64,000 nt of DNA, from the NCBI RefSeq assembly GCF_965223285.1, contig NZ_OZ244997.1, positions 5,642,001 through 5,706,000 of the forward strand. Reading direction: 5' to 3'. Both the position numbers and the translations under genes were made by a program. Of this stretch, positions 23,716-31,421 are shown one piece after another. The stretch is from Leptofilum sp965223285. GTDB lineage: Bacteria > Chloroflexota > Anaerolineae > Promineifilales > Promineifilaceae. The stretch's first letter is position 1; each line of letters starts with the position of its first letter. Under the pieces are notes generated by a model. That model was not told the DNA's origin, searched no databases, and saw only the letters and a list, made by a program, of their open reading frames with translations.

Positions 23716-24456
23716 TTACATCCTTACCAGCTTCACCACATCCCCTACGCGCACCATGCCGGGACGCTCGGTGCTGCTGTGCACGCCTGCGCAGTTTTGC
23801 CGCGTTTGGGCCACGGTTTTAAGCACGGCTGGCTCTTTTTCGCTCGTTTCAGGATCGATGTTGATCATCACGCAACGCTGGATGCGCCGGTTAAGCCGAA
23901 TCCGCAAGCCATCTGCCTGGTTGCCAAAAACCAGGCTGCTGTCTAGCCACCGTTCTTCGACAAATGGCTGCTCGTCAAACGGCTTGATGATGATGTTTTG
24001 GCGGAAACGAATAGGGGTAACAGAAACGCCGATCGCCTCAGCCAACGCCGATACCGTGGCGGTACTCATCACAGAAATGACCTGACTGTCGAACGCGCCG
24101 CGACCAATTTTGATGAGATGGACGGGCTTGCCGTAGGCGTCAGCCAAGGCTTGATTTAGTTCAGGGGATTGGATAGGGAGGATGCGGCCGTTTGGCGTCT
24201 CAACTTCCACAGGCGAATCAACCAGATCATCCGGTTGCGTGTAGCGAGGAGTGTATTGCAACATCTGCGGGAGTTGTCGCCCCGTAAGCCAGGGGAAGCC
24301 AGACCGATCATCCGAGCGCACAAACGCATAGCGGCGATCCCCATCCAGCCCATGCCAATAGCCATGCGCCTCCGGCAATGACTCACCCCGCATCGACTTT
24401 ACGGGAAAACGGTACAGTTCTTTGACAACACCAACTTCTACAAAATCTTCAATCAT
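23716..24456 (-). CDS. MOSC-domain protein (molybdenum cofactor sulfurase C-terminal type)
   Basis: A 246-aa protein with an N-terminal beta-barrel (VVKELYRFPVKSMRGESLPEAHGYWHGLDGDRRYAFV) and the MOSC core (SSLVFGNQADGLRIRLNRRIQRCVMINIDPETSEKEPAVLKTV) containing the conserved Cys that is thought to carry sulfur. The MOSC_N-MOSC arrangement is that of YcbX/mARC-like molybdenum proteins, which reduce N-hydroxylated compounds or handle Moco sulfur. GAGGT lies 5 nt before the ATG at 24456. The window also encodes a molybdopterin formate dehydrogenase, so Moco is made by this organism. Confidence 0.88.
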   Translation of the reverse strand: MIEDFVEVGVVKELYRFPVKSMRGESLPEAHGYWHGLDGDRRYAFVRSDDRSGFPWLTGRQLPQMLQYTPRYTQPDDLVDSPVEVETPNGRILPIQSPELNQALADAYGKPVHLIKIGRGAFDSQVISVMSTATVSALAEAIGVSVTPIRFRQNIIIKPFDEQPFVEERWLDSSLVFGNQADGLRIRLNRRIQRCVMINIDPETSEKEPAVLKTVAQTRQNCAGVHSSTERPGMVRVGDVVKLVRM

Positions 24457-24542
24457 AGTTACCTCGAAAGTTTGCGAGTGGCAGGTTGCAGGTTGCAAGT
24501 CTAACTCGATTCACCCTTTCACCCTTTCACTTTGTCACCCCC

Positions 24543-24848
24543 TCATCCCAAAATCCACAACAACACCATGCCCACCGCCAGCGTCCACAAAATATTTTTC
24601 ATGCGCCAGGCGATCAAAATCGCTGCCAACCCTGCCAACAGCCGCGCATTGCCCATTGAGAGATCGAGGGTGCCGCCGGGCATGACCAATTCTGGCAAAA
24701 TGATAGCGGAAAGTACGGCCGCAGGCACAAAGCGCAACGCCTGCCGCCAGCCCGGACCGATAGTGGCGCGTTCTAGCAGCCAAATCGGGGCCAACCGAAT
24801 GGCGTAGGTGATGATGCCCATGCCGATAATTGCCAGCCAAAGATTCAT
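24543..24848 (-). CDS. azlD: AzlD-family branched-chain amino-acid export subunit
   Basis: A 101-aa membrane protein with about four hydrophobic helices: LWLAIIGMGIITYAIRLAPIWLL, FVPAAVLSAIILPELVM, ARLLAGLAAILIAWRM and ILWTLAVGMVLLWIL. The TYAIRLAPIWLL and FVPAAVLSA segments match the AzlD family, partner of AzlC in exporting branched-chain amino acids and analogues. GAGGTAAG precedes the ATG. Normally azlD follows azlC directly; here 181 nt with a hairpin element separate them. Confidence 0.88.
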   Translation of the reverse strand: MNLWLAIIGMGIITYAIRLAPIWLLERATIGPGWRQALRFVPAAVLSAIILPELVMPGGTLDLSMGNARLLAGLAAILIAWRMKNILWTLAVGMVLLWILG

Positions 24849-24868
24849 AATCGCTTACCTCTAAAAAA

Positions 24869-24971
24869 CAGGATTTACGCAGTGAAGACTACAAAAGTCT
24901 TGTTCTCTCTGGAATTAACACCATTAAACCCAGACTTTTGTAGTCTGGTTAGGGCAAATGCGTAAGTCCTG
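24869..24971. repeat. MITE-like nested inverted-repeat element between azlC and azlD
   Basis: A 103-bp element. Outer arms CAGGATTTACGCA (24869-24881) and TGCGTAAGTCCTG (24959-24971) match with one mismatch. Inner arms GACTACAAAAGTCT (24887-24900) and AGACTTTTGTAGTC (24932-24945) are exactly complementary. It has no coding capacity. The CAGGACTTACGCA end resembles MITE-like repeats I recall from other bacteria. It is probably transcribed as a strong RNA hairpin. Confidence 0.75.
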
Positions 24972-25029
24972 AAAAATTTAACGCAAAGGTGTGAAGAAGA
25001 AAGAAAAATCTGCGCTAATCTGCGGACGA

Positions 25030-25740
25030 TCATTTTTTCCGATTTTCTAGCCAGACGCCAACGGCAATGCCGGTGAGTGTGGCTAGCATGAGGCCGAGTT
25101 TGTACGGCAAGTCAAACGTTAGCACCGCAACTAACCCTGCCGTGAGTGCCGCCATTGCGTTCGGTCGGTCTTTGAGCGTAGGCACCACGATGCCGATGAA
25201 CGTGAGTGCCAGAGTGAAATCCAGCCCCCATTCTGGCGGCACCTGGGTGCCCAGCAGAATGCCAACGGCCGTACTCAGTTGCCACACCCCCCACAAGGTA
25301 AACCCGGCCCCCAGCCAAAAATAATGTTTGTACGCCAGCGGAATTTGCTTGTTGCCATAATGAACGGCCGTTGCCGCATACGCTTCATCAGTAAGCAAAT
25401 AAGCCAGCAGCCAGCGCCATCTGCGCGACAAATGCTGCACGTCCGGCCCCAGAGCGGTGCTGTACAGTACATGCCGTAAATTCACAATAAAGGTGGTAAG
25501 CCACAAAATGGGCAGCGGTGTTCCCACACTAATGAGCTGCGCCCCCAAAAATTGCGCTGAGCCAGCAAAAACGATGGACGACATCGCCTGCGCTTGCAGC
25601 GGCGTTAAGCCCGCAGCTAGTCCCAGCACGCCGTAAATCATCCCAAAGGGAATGACGCCAATGGTGATAGGTATCTCTGATTTAATGCCTTGCCAGAGGG
25701 CGATTCTTGCGGGAGGTATGGTTCTCGTTTTAGTTAACAT
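25030..25740 (-). CDS. azlC: AzlC-family branched-chain amino-acid export permease
   Basis: A 236-aa integral membrane protein with six or more hydrophobic segments. It has family hallmarks IPITIGVIPFGMIYGVLGLAAGL, QAMSSIVFAGSAQFLGAQLI and FIVNLRHVLYSTALGP, followed by LLAYLLTDEAYAAT. Together with AzlD it forms a branched-chain amino-acid exporter. The start at ATG 25740 lies 5 nt after the stop of the PLP-decarboxylase gene, so the two are co-transcribed. The ribosome site is weak, consistent with translational coupling. Confidence 0.92.
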   Translation of the reverse strand: MLTKTRTIPPARIALWQGIKSEIPITIGVIPFGMIYGVLGLAAGLTPLQAQAMSSIVFAGSAQFLGAQLISVGTPLPILWLTTFIVNLRHVLYSTALGPDVQHLSRRWRWLLAYLLTDEAYAATAVHYGNKQIPLAYKHYFWLGAGFTLWGVWQLSTAVGILLGTQVPPEWGLDFTLALTFIGIVVPTLKDRPNAMAALTAGLVAVLTFDLPYKLGLMLATLTGIAVGVWLENRKK

Positions 25741-25745
25741 AATTC

Positions 25746-27125
25746 TTATAACTCGCGCAACGCTTGCCAACAAATCTCCACGTCACGCTGCTCAGTTTGC
25801 CAGTTGGAAAAGGCGGCACGGATGGCTGGTTGGCCCAGGTAAACCGTTTGCGTCAGGTAGACACGGCCGTCATTCCGCACTTTTGCCAGGAATTGTTGAA
25901 TTTGGGGCAGGCTGGACTGGTTAGCCAGGGTAAAGCAGACGCAGTTGAGGCGCACCGGAGCCAGCAACTGAAACCGGTTTGAATGCTCGATTTGGTCGCC
26001 TAGCCAGCGAGCCTGGGCGCAGTTGCGCTCCACAATGTCTTGGTAGCCGGAACGGCCGTAGGCCAACAAGCTCATCCAGGCGGGCAAGGCGCGAAAGCGT
26101 CGGGAATTTTGCGGCGTCCAATGCACCGGGCTGGGCGTTTCCCCCAGCTCGCCCAGGTAAACGGCCGTATTTTGGAAGACGGCTAGCTGCAACTCAGGGT
26201 GGCGACTAAACGTCATGGCGGAATCATAGGGCACGTTGAGCCATTTGTGGGCGTCGATGGTAATCGAATCGGCGCCTTCTTGCCCCGCCAGCAGATGGGC
26301 AGACTGGGGTGAGCAGGCAGCAAATCCACCAAACGCCGCATCCAAATGCAGCCAAAAGTTATGTTTTTGCTTTAGTTCGGCGAGGGCTTGTAAATCGTCA
26401 AAATCTACGCTATTGACCGTGCCGCCGCTGGCGATGACGATGGCGGGCTCATCCAGCGTGGCCAAAATTTCGGCGAGAGCGGTTACATCCATTGCCTCCC
26501 GATTGGGCAGGGTAGGGACGGGGGTGATAGCACGACGGCCCAGTCCCAGCATGGCGAGTGCCTTTTTGCTGCTGGAATGGGGCGTGGCGGCGAGGATGGG
26601 AAACGGCCGTACTCCCCACAGCCCATCCTCGGCCACATTCACACCCTGCTGCTGCCCGATCCATTGTCTTGCCTGGGCTAGCCCCACAAAGTTGCTCATG
26701 GTGGCCCCGCTGACGAAGGTGCCAAAAAAATCATCTGGCAAGCTGAAAAGCTGGCGCAGCCAATAAATCGCTTCTTGCTCTACGTGTGGGGCGATGGAAT
26801 CTTCATCGGCGGTGGGGTTTTGATCATAGGTGCTAGCCAGCCAGTCGCCGAGCAGGGCGGCGGGGGTGCTGCCCCCGGTGACAAAGCCCAGGTAGCGTGG
26901 TCCCGCGCTGCCGGAAAGCCCAGCTTCATACAGTTCAAGAAATTGTTTGAAAGCGGCAATTGCGCCCAAGCCATCTTTTACCAAATCGATCTTTTGCGGT
27001 GGATTGGTAGGGAAAACGGCCGCTTTGCGATCTGGCAGCTTTTTCAAAAAGGCAGCGGCATGTGTGCTGGCTGCTGCCAAAATCATTGCTTGATCTGTTT
27101 GGTCTTGCCTTAGGTTCTTGTGCAT
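25746..27125 (-). CDS. PLP-dependent amino-acid decarboxylase (group II type)
   Basis: A 459-aa fold-type-I PLP enzyme of the aromatic-L-amino-acid/glutamate decarboxylase group. Visible are GPRYLGFVTGGSTPAALLGDWLAS near residue 70, GTFVSGATMSNFVGLAQAR near 125, VIASGGTVNSVDFDDLQAL near 225, WLHLDAAFGGFAACSP near 250 and the PLP lysine in SITIDAHKWLNVPYDSA near 285. The substrate could be aromatic or acidic amino acids; sequence reading alone does not decide. GAGGAG lies 4 nt before the ATG at 27125. It sits between the racemase and azlC genes, an amino-acid metabolism and export cluster. Confidence 0.92.
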   Translation of the reverse strand: MHKNLRQDQTDQAMILAAASTHAAAFLKKLPDRKAAVFPTNPPQKIDLVKDGLGAIAAFKQFLELYEAGLSGSAGPRYLGFVTGGSTPAALLGDWLASTYDQNPTADEDSIAPHVEQEAIYWLRQLFSLPDDFFGTFVSGATMSNFVGLAQARQWIGQQQGVNVAEDGLWGVRPFPILAATPHSSSKKALAMLGLGRRAITPVPTLPNREAMDVTALAEILATLDEPAIVIASGGTVNSVDFDDLQALAELKQKHNFWLHLDAAFGGFAACSPQSAHLLAGQEGADSITIDAHKWLNVPYDSAMTFSRHPELQLAVFQNTAVYLGELGETPSPVHWTPQNSRRFRALPAWMSLLAYGRSGYQDIVERNCAQARWLGDQIEHSNRFQLLAPVRLNCVCFTLANQSSLPQIQQFLAKVRNDGRVYLTQTVYLGQPAIRAAFSNWQTEQRDVEICWQALREL

Positions 27126-27157
27126 AGACTCCTCAAAACCCTCTGTAGTCTCTGTAG

Positions 27158-27853
27158 CTAAACGTCGCCCAAAGCACGCTGAACGGCCGCTTCTGCATGA
27201 ATCGCCGTCGTGTCGAACAAGGGGATGTTGGTGTGCTGCTGCTGCACCAGCATCACAATTTCGGTGCAGCCTTCGATGATGCCTTCTGCGCCCTGTGCGT
27301 GCAGGTCGTTGATGATTCGCAGGAACTCGTTGCGGGAGGCTTCTTGCACATTGCCCAGGCAAAGCTCATCGTATATGATGCGATGCACAATTTCACGATC
27401 CTCTGATGGTGGGATAATCACGCCCAGGCCATGCTGTTCCAGGCGACCCTTGTAAAAATCTTGTTCCATGGTGAAGTTGGTGCCGAGTAGGCCCACTGTT
27501 TGTAACCCATGCTGCTTGATGCGAACGGCCGTTGCGTCTGCCAAGTGCAAAATGGGGATGCGGATTGCTTGCTCAATTTGCGGAGCCACTTTGTGCATGG
27601 TGTTGGTGCAAATGAGCAAAAAGTCAGCCCCGGCCGCTTCAATTTGTTGGCCTGCTTTGGCCAATGCCGCCCCGGCCTCATCCCAGCGGTTTTGGTGCTG
27701 TAACGTTTCAATTTCCTGAAAATTGACGCTGACCAGCACAATTTTGGCAGAGTGCAAGCCGCCTAATTTTTCTTTCACCAGTTCATTGATCCAGCGGTAG
27801 TAAAGCTCGGTGCTTTCCCAGCTCATGCCGCCAAGTAAGCCAATCGTTTGCAT
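27158..27853 (-). CDS. Aspartate/glutamate racemase family protein
   Basis: A 231-aa protein with both catalytic cysteines of the family: FLLICTNTMHK (~residue 83) and GIIEGCTEIVMLVQQQHTNIPLFDTTAIHA (~192). The N-terminus QTIGLLGGMSWESTELYYRWIN is characteristic of RacX/YgeA-type broad-specificity amino-acid racemases. GGAGA precedes the ATG at 27853. It lies upstream of the PLP decarboxylase and downstream of the MocR regulator in the same orientation. Confidence 0.92.
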   Translation of the reverse strand: MQTIGLLGGMSWESTELYYRWINELVKEKLGGLHSAKIVLVSVNFQEIETLQHQNRWDEAGAALAKAGQQIEAAGADFLLICTNTMHKVAPQIEQAIRIPILHLADATAVRIKQHGLQTVGLLGTNFTMEQDFYKGRLEQHGLGVIIPPSEDREIVHRIIYDELCLGNVQEASRNEFLRIINDLHAQGAEGIIEGCTEIVMLVQQQHTNIPLFDTTAIHAEAAVQRALGDV

Positions 27854-27873
27854 TTTTGCTCTCCAAACAGATG

Positions 27874-27939
27874 GGACACGGATAAACACAGAAAAACCCG
27901 GATAGAAAAATCAGTGGAAATCCATGTGAATCTGTGTCC
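27874..27939. repeat. Family B-related hairpin repeat
   Basis: GGACACGGAT...ACACAGA on the left pairs imperfectly with TCTGTGTCC on the right, with CCACTGATT/CACGGATT-like units between. It fills the gap between the MocR and racemase genes. Confidence 0.55.
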
Positions 27940-27944
27940 TTTAT

Positions 27945-29408
27945 TTAAACATAAGGTAACCAGTCGCCGTGCGTTTGGCCGGTTGCAAGCTGCTTTTGGA
28001 TGAGCATACCAAGCAGCTTGACGCCTGCCTCAATGCCTTCGGTGCTAAGATTGCCGAAGCAGAGTCGCAAATATTCTTGATTGCTTTCTTCCAGCATGTA
28101 CGCTTCGCCGGGGGTGAAGGCGAAGCCGTTTTGCAAGGCTTGATGGTACAGCACGCCGGGCGGGGCGCAGCGGGGCAGGCTCAGCCAGCAGCTAAACCCA
28201 CCTTGCGGCTCACTCCAGCGAACGGCCGTTGGCATCCATCGCTGCAAACCGTTTAGCAGCGCGTCTCGTCGCTCCTGGTAAATAGGCAAAACGCGCCGGA
28301 GATGTTTCTTTAGGCCGCCATCTTGCAAGAAGTGGGCCAAGGCCCGCTGGAGCAGACCCGTGCCGCACAGATCGGTGGCGCGGCGCAGGGTGAGCAACTG
28401 ATCGCGCCAGGCGGGTGGCATAATCAAATAGCCTACGCGCAACCCTGGCATCAATACTTTGGAGAAGCTGCTGAGGTAAAGCACGCGGTCGTCATCATCT
28501 TGCTGCTTGTAGCTGGATGGGGGCGGACCGGCAAAGCTCAACTTGCCGTAAATATCGTCTTCGATGATGAGCAGATTGTACTTCTGGGCAAGTTGCAGAA
28601 TGGCTTGCCGTTTGGCCGCGCTGGTAGTGATGCCCGTGGGATTGTGGTAGTTGGCAACGGTATAAAAACAGCGGGGGCGATGGGTTTTAATAAGCTGTTC
28701 CATCTGATCAAGGTTGGGACCGTGAGATTGAATGGGCAGGTGCAACGGCCGTAACTCTTGCGCCTTAAGCACATTCAGCACCCCCAAAAAAGTGGGTTGT
28801 TCTACCAAAACCATATCTCCTGGTTGGCAGATTGCCTGCGCTGCGAGTGAAATTGATTGCATGGCCCCGGACGTCACAAGAATATCGTCAGGTGATGTAG
28901 CCATGCCGTCTTCATGCAGCAGCGCGGCAATCGCCACGCGCAAAGCGGCATCTCCTTGAATGGGGCCGTAGCTGAAAAGCTGGTTGGCTTCTAGGCGTAG
29001 CTGTGCCATTTGCTGCCAAAAGGCATCCATGGGGAATAATGACGGATCGGCATGGGCCATCGCCATCGAGCGCACGCCGATTACCTGATTGATGGCCAGC
29101 ATATCGTTAATGGCACTATCCGGGGTGAGGTATTGCCCGATGGTTGGCTGGAGGCTCATCTGCTGTACGGCCGTACTCACAAACGTGCCGCGCCCCACAG
29201 TAGCTTCTACCCAACCATCTGCCTGTAGCTCAGCATACGCATTTTGCACCGTTAGCCGGGTGACTCCTAGCGAACGGGCCAATCCCCGAACGGTGGGAAG
29301 GCGACTATTAGCTGGGAGACGGCCGTTGCTAATTTGGGTCTTTATCTGCTCCGCAATTTGGCGGTACAGAGGTGGTTTACTATCGCGATTAATCGTTAAA
29401 TCAAGCAT
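27945..29408 (-). CDS. MocR/PdxR-type transcriptional regulator (GntR HTH plus aminotransferase domain)
   Basis: A 487-aa regulator. Residues 1-75 form a GntR winged helix (PLYRQIAEQIKTQISNGRLPANSRLPTVRGLARSLGVTRLTVQNAYAELQADGWVEA). The rest is a fold-type-I aminotransferase domain with YHNPTGITTS near 260, IIEDDIYGKLSF near 290 and the PLP lysine in YLSSFSKVLMPGLRVGYL near 325. Such proteins sense PLP or PLP-amino acid adducts and often control neighbouring amino-acid genes, here plausibly the racemase, decarboxylase and azlCD. ATG 29408 is chosen; a TTG 12 nt upstream is possible. Two direct repeats upstream (29446-29475) are candidate operators. Confidence 0.92.
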   Translation of the reverse strand: MLDLTINRDSKPPLYRQIAEQIKTQISNGRLPANSRLPTVRGLARSLGVTRLTVQNAYAELQADGWVEATVGRGTFVSTAVQQMSLQPTIGQYLTPDSAINDMLAINQVIGVRSMAMAHADPSLFPMDAFWQQMAQLRLEANQLFSYGPIQGDAALRVAIAALLHEDGMATSPDDILVTSGAMQSISLAAQAICQPGDMVLVEQPTFLGVLNVLKAQELRPLHLPIQSHGPNLDQMEQLIKTHRPRCFYTVANYHNPTGITTSAAKRQAILQLAQKYNLLIIEDDIYGKLSFAGPPPSSYKQQDDDDRVLYLSSFSKVLMPGLRVGYLIMPPAWRDQLLTLRRATDLCGTGLLQRALAHFLQDGGLKKHLRRVLPIYQERRDALLNGLQRWMPTAVRWSEPQGGFSCWLSLPRCAPPGVLYHQALQNGFAFTPGEAYMLEESNQEYLRLCFGNLSTEGIEAGVKLLGMLIQKQLATGQTHGDWLPYV

Positions 29409-29445
29409 TTTGGTAGCCAATCTGAAAAGAATTGCCCTACTTTAC

Positions 29446-29475
29446 AGAGACAATCCTGATTTGAAAAGAGACAAT
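29446..29475 (-). promoter_or_regulatory. Direct-repeat operator candidate upstream of the MocR gene
   Basis: On the minus strand ATTGTCTCT occurs twice, start-to-start distance 21 bp (two helical turns). MocR-family regulators such as GabR and PdxR are known to bind direct repeats of this spacing type upstream of their own gene. The assignment is inferred from position and geometry. Confidence 0.5.
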
Positions 29476-29627
29476 TTGCGCAAAATAACCGGGCCAATAT
29501 TTAATTGTCCTAATCAAATCAACTGGGAAATTTGTAACCCTGCTGTTATAAGCCCTGTAAGATTTGCATGATTTCATAGCCTCATCCATGTAAGATTTTC
29601 GATTTTTATTCATTTTGCGAGGACATC

Positions 29628-29780
29628 ATGTTATTTCTTAAAGATGAGGGGCAACAAGGGCAAGGGCTAATGGAATATGCGCTTGTGCTTGTCCTGGTGG
29701 CGGTGGTCGTCATTGTGATTATTTCGCTGCTGGGTCCCCAAATTGGCAATATGTACAGCCGCATCACCAGTGGTTGGTAA
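29628..29780 (+). CDS. Flp/Tad-type (type IVb) pilin
   Basis: A 50-aa pilin precursor. After an 11-residue leader ending in Gly, the mature part begins QGLMEYALVLVLVAVVVIV: Glu at +5 and Tyr at +6 with a hydrophobic helix, the exact class IVb prepilin pattern processed by a TadV/CpaA peptidase between G11 and Q12. GCGAGG lies 5 nt before the ATG. No tad secretion genes are in the window, so the assembly machine must be elsewhere. A terminator follows directly, so it is a monocistronic unit. Confidence 0.9.
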   Translation: MLFLKDEGQQGQGLMEYALVLVLVAVVVIVIISLLGPQIGNMYSRITSGW

Positions 29781-29809
29781 TAAAAACCGCCCGCTAAATT
29801 TTACCGAAG

Positions 29810-29839
29810 AAGGCGTCCGCACTCGCGAACGTCTTTTTT
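29810..29839 (+). terminator. Rho-independent terminator of the Flp pilin gene
   Basis: AAGGCGTCCGC (29810-29820) pairs with GCGAACGTCTT (29825-29835), one mismatch and one G-T pair, with loop ACTC, followed by a run of six T. Confidence 0.8.
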
Positions 29840-29877
29840 GTTTGGTGATCAGAGTTCCCGATTTGCAATGGGCTTTG

Positions 29878-29886
29878 TGTTATAAT
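29878..29886 (+). promoter_or_regulatory. Extended -10 promoter giving a near-leaderless mRNA
   Basis: TGTTATAAT is a perfect TGn-extended -10 box. It ends 10 nt before the ATG at 29897, so transcription should begin about 3-4 nt before the start codon. No convincing -35 box is present, as expected for extended -10 promoters. Confidence 0.65.
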
Positions 29887-29896
29887 TCCCGCCGTT

Positions 29897-30442
29897 ATGG
29901 ATTTGCCAACCCTTGAAACCCTCGTTTCGTATTTAACCATTGTCGCCGCAGTCATGGGAGCTTTGCTGGCTGCGCTCTGGCTGAGCCTGGTTGTATGGGC
30001 ATTTCGGGATATGCGCGCCCGCTCGCGCGATCCATTTGCCCAACTTTTGGCGGCATTGCTTGTGGCGGCCTTGCCAGTTGTGGGGATTGTCATCTACTTC
30101 ATTTTGCGCCCGCCGGAAACATTGGCCGAAGCATACGAACGTGCCCTAGAAGAAGAGGCATTGCTGCAAGAAATTGAGGAACGGCCGCATTGCCCTGGCT
30201 GTTCTCGCGTTATTGACGACAAATGGCTGCTCTGCCCTCATTGCCACACCCGCCTGAAAAAAGCGTGCCAAGATTGCAACTCCCTCCTGGAACTGCAATG
30301 GAATTTATGCCCCTACTGCGGCAACCATGCCGTTGATCCGTACAAGGCAAACGTGGTCGATACGGCCGTTCCCGCCCCAGACCCTTTGCCAGAACCGGAA
30401 GAAACTGATGAAGTGGAACCAATTGGTGAGGTGGATATGTAA
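29897..30442 (+). CDS. Membrane-anchored double zinc-ribbon protein
   Basis: A 181-aa protein with two N-terminal transmembrane helices (residues ~11-34 and ~46-70), an acidic/charged helix (~73-95), and two zinc-ribbon modules with four CxxC pairs (HCPGCSR, LCPHCHT, ACQDCNS, LCPYCGN, residues ~98-143). The tail is acidic and Pro/Glu-rich. The family function is unknown; zinc-ribbon membrane proteins often mediate protein contacts. It lies 61 nt before an ABC transporter operon and is probably leaderless (see the promoter at 29878). Confidence 0.85.
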   Translation: MDLPTLETLVSYLTIVAAVMGALLAALWLSLVVWAFRDMRARSRDPFAQLLAALLVAALPVVGIVIYFILRPPETLAEAYERALEEEALLQEIEERPHCPGCSRVIDDKWLLCPHCHTRLKKACQDCNSLLELQWNLCPYCGNHAVDPYKANVVDTAVPAPDPLPEPEETDEVEPIGEVDM

Positions 30443-30503
30443 TTGGGCAATTTGCCAACCAATCATTGCCTAATTATTCCATTACCTCATACTTCTCGTT
30501 GCC

Positions 30504-31421
30504 ATGTCACACACCATCGCTATTCAATTAGAAAATGTAAGCAAAACCTTTGGTCGCCGCCGTAAGCGGGTGGAGGCTGTGCGTCAACTGAGCCTGGAAA
30601 TATCGGCTGGGCAGGTGTTTGGCTTTTTGGGGCCAAACGGGGCCGGGAAGAGCACCACCATTCGCATGATGATAGATTTGATACGGCCGTCTGCTGGCAA
30701 TATTTTGCTGTACGGCCGTCCGGTGCAAAACAATCCGTCGCTGCTGCGCCGGGTGGGTGCTTTGGTGGAAGGAGCCGCCTTTTATAGCTTTTTGACTGGT
30801 CGTAAAAATCTGGAGATTTTGGCGCGAACTCGCAGCTGCTATGATGCGTCTCGTATTCAAAAGTTGCTGGTGCAAGTGGATATGGCTGACCATGCTGACC
30901 GCAAGGTGCAAGGCTATTCGACCGGAATGAAGCAACGGTTAGGGTTGGCGGCTGCTTTGCTCAACGACCCTGATTTGGTCATTTTGGATGAACCAACCAA
31001 TGGCCTAGACCCGGCAGGAATTCAGGACGTACGCCTGTTTATTCGGGACCTTGTGGAAAAGCAGGGCAAGACGGTGTTTTTGTCTAGCCATCTGCTAAGC
31101 GAGGTGGAGCAGGTGTGTGATCAGGTGGGGATCATTCACAACGGCCGTTTGGTGCGAACGGGAGTTGTGGCCGAGTTACTCTCTACCCAAGCTATCATCA
31201 GGCTAGAGGTGGCCCCACTTGAACGAGCCTTGGGGTTACTGTTGCCCAAATGGCCCACCACGGCAAACGGCCGTTGGCTAGAAGTCCAGGCCACGCGGGA
31301 CGAGGTGCCAGAGATTGTGCAGCAGCTGGTCGCTGCCGAAGTGCAACTGTTCCAGGTGATTGTGCAGCAGCAAAGTTTGGAAGATTTGTTCCTGGCCGCA
31401 ACGGGAGGTACAGATGCGTAG
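30504..31421 (+). CDS. ABC transporter ATP-binding protein (ABC-2 export type)
   Basis: A 305-aa ATPase. Walker A GFLGPNGAGKSTTIRMM (~residue 38), the LVEGAAFYSFLTGRKNL segment, signature YSTGMKQRLGLAAAL (~140), Walker B LVILDEPTNGLDPAG (~160) and H-loop SSHLLSE are all intact. The N-terminus VSKTFGRRRKRVEAVRQLSLEISAGQVFG and a C-terminal DrrA-like extension (EDLFLAATGG) fit the drug/lipid or bacitracin export subfamily. The stop overlaps the permease start by 8 bp. No Shine-Dalgarno is visible. Confidence 0.94.
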   Translation: MSHTIAIQLENVSKTFGRRRKRVEAVRQLSLEISAGQVFGFLGPNGAGKSTTIRMMIDLIRPSAGNILLYGRPVQNNPSLLRRVGALVEGAAFYSFLTGRKNLEILARTRSCYDASRIQKLLVQVDMADHADRKVQGYSTGMKQRLGLAAALLNDPDLVILDEPTNGLDPAGIQDVRLFIRDLVEKQGKTVFLSSHLLSEVEQVCDQVGIIHNGRLVRTGVVAELLSTQAIIRLEVAPLERALGLLLPKWPTTANGRWLEVQATRDEVPEIVQQLVAAEVQLFQVIVQQQSLEDLFLAATGGTDA

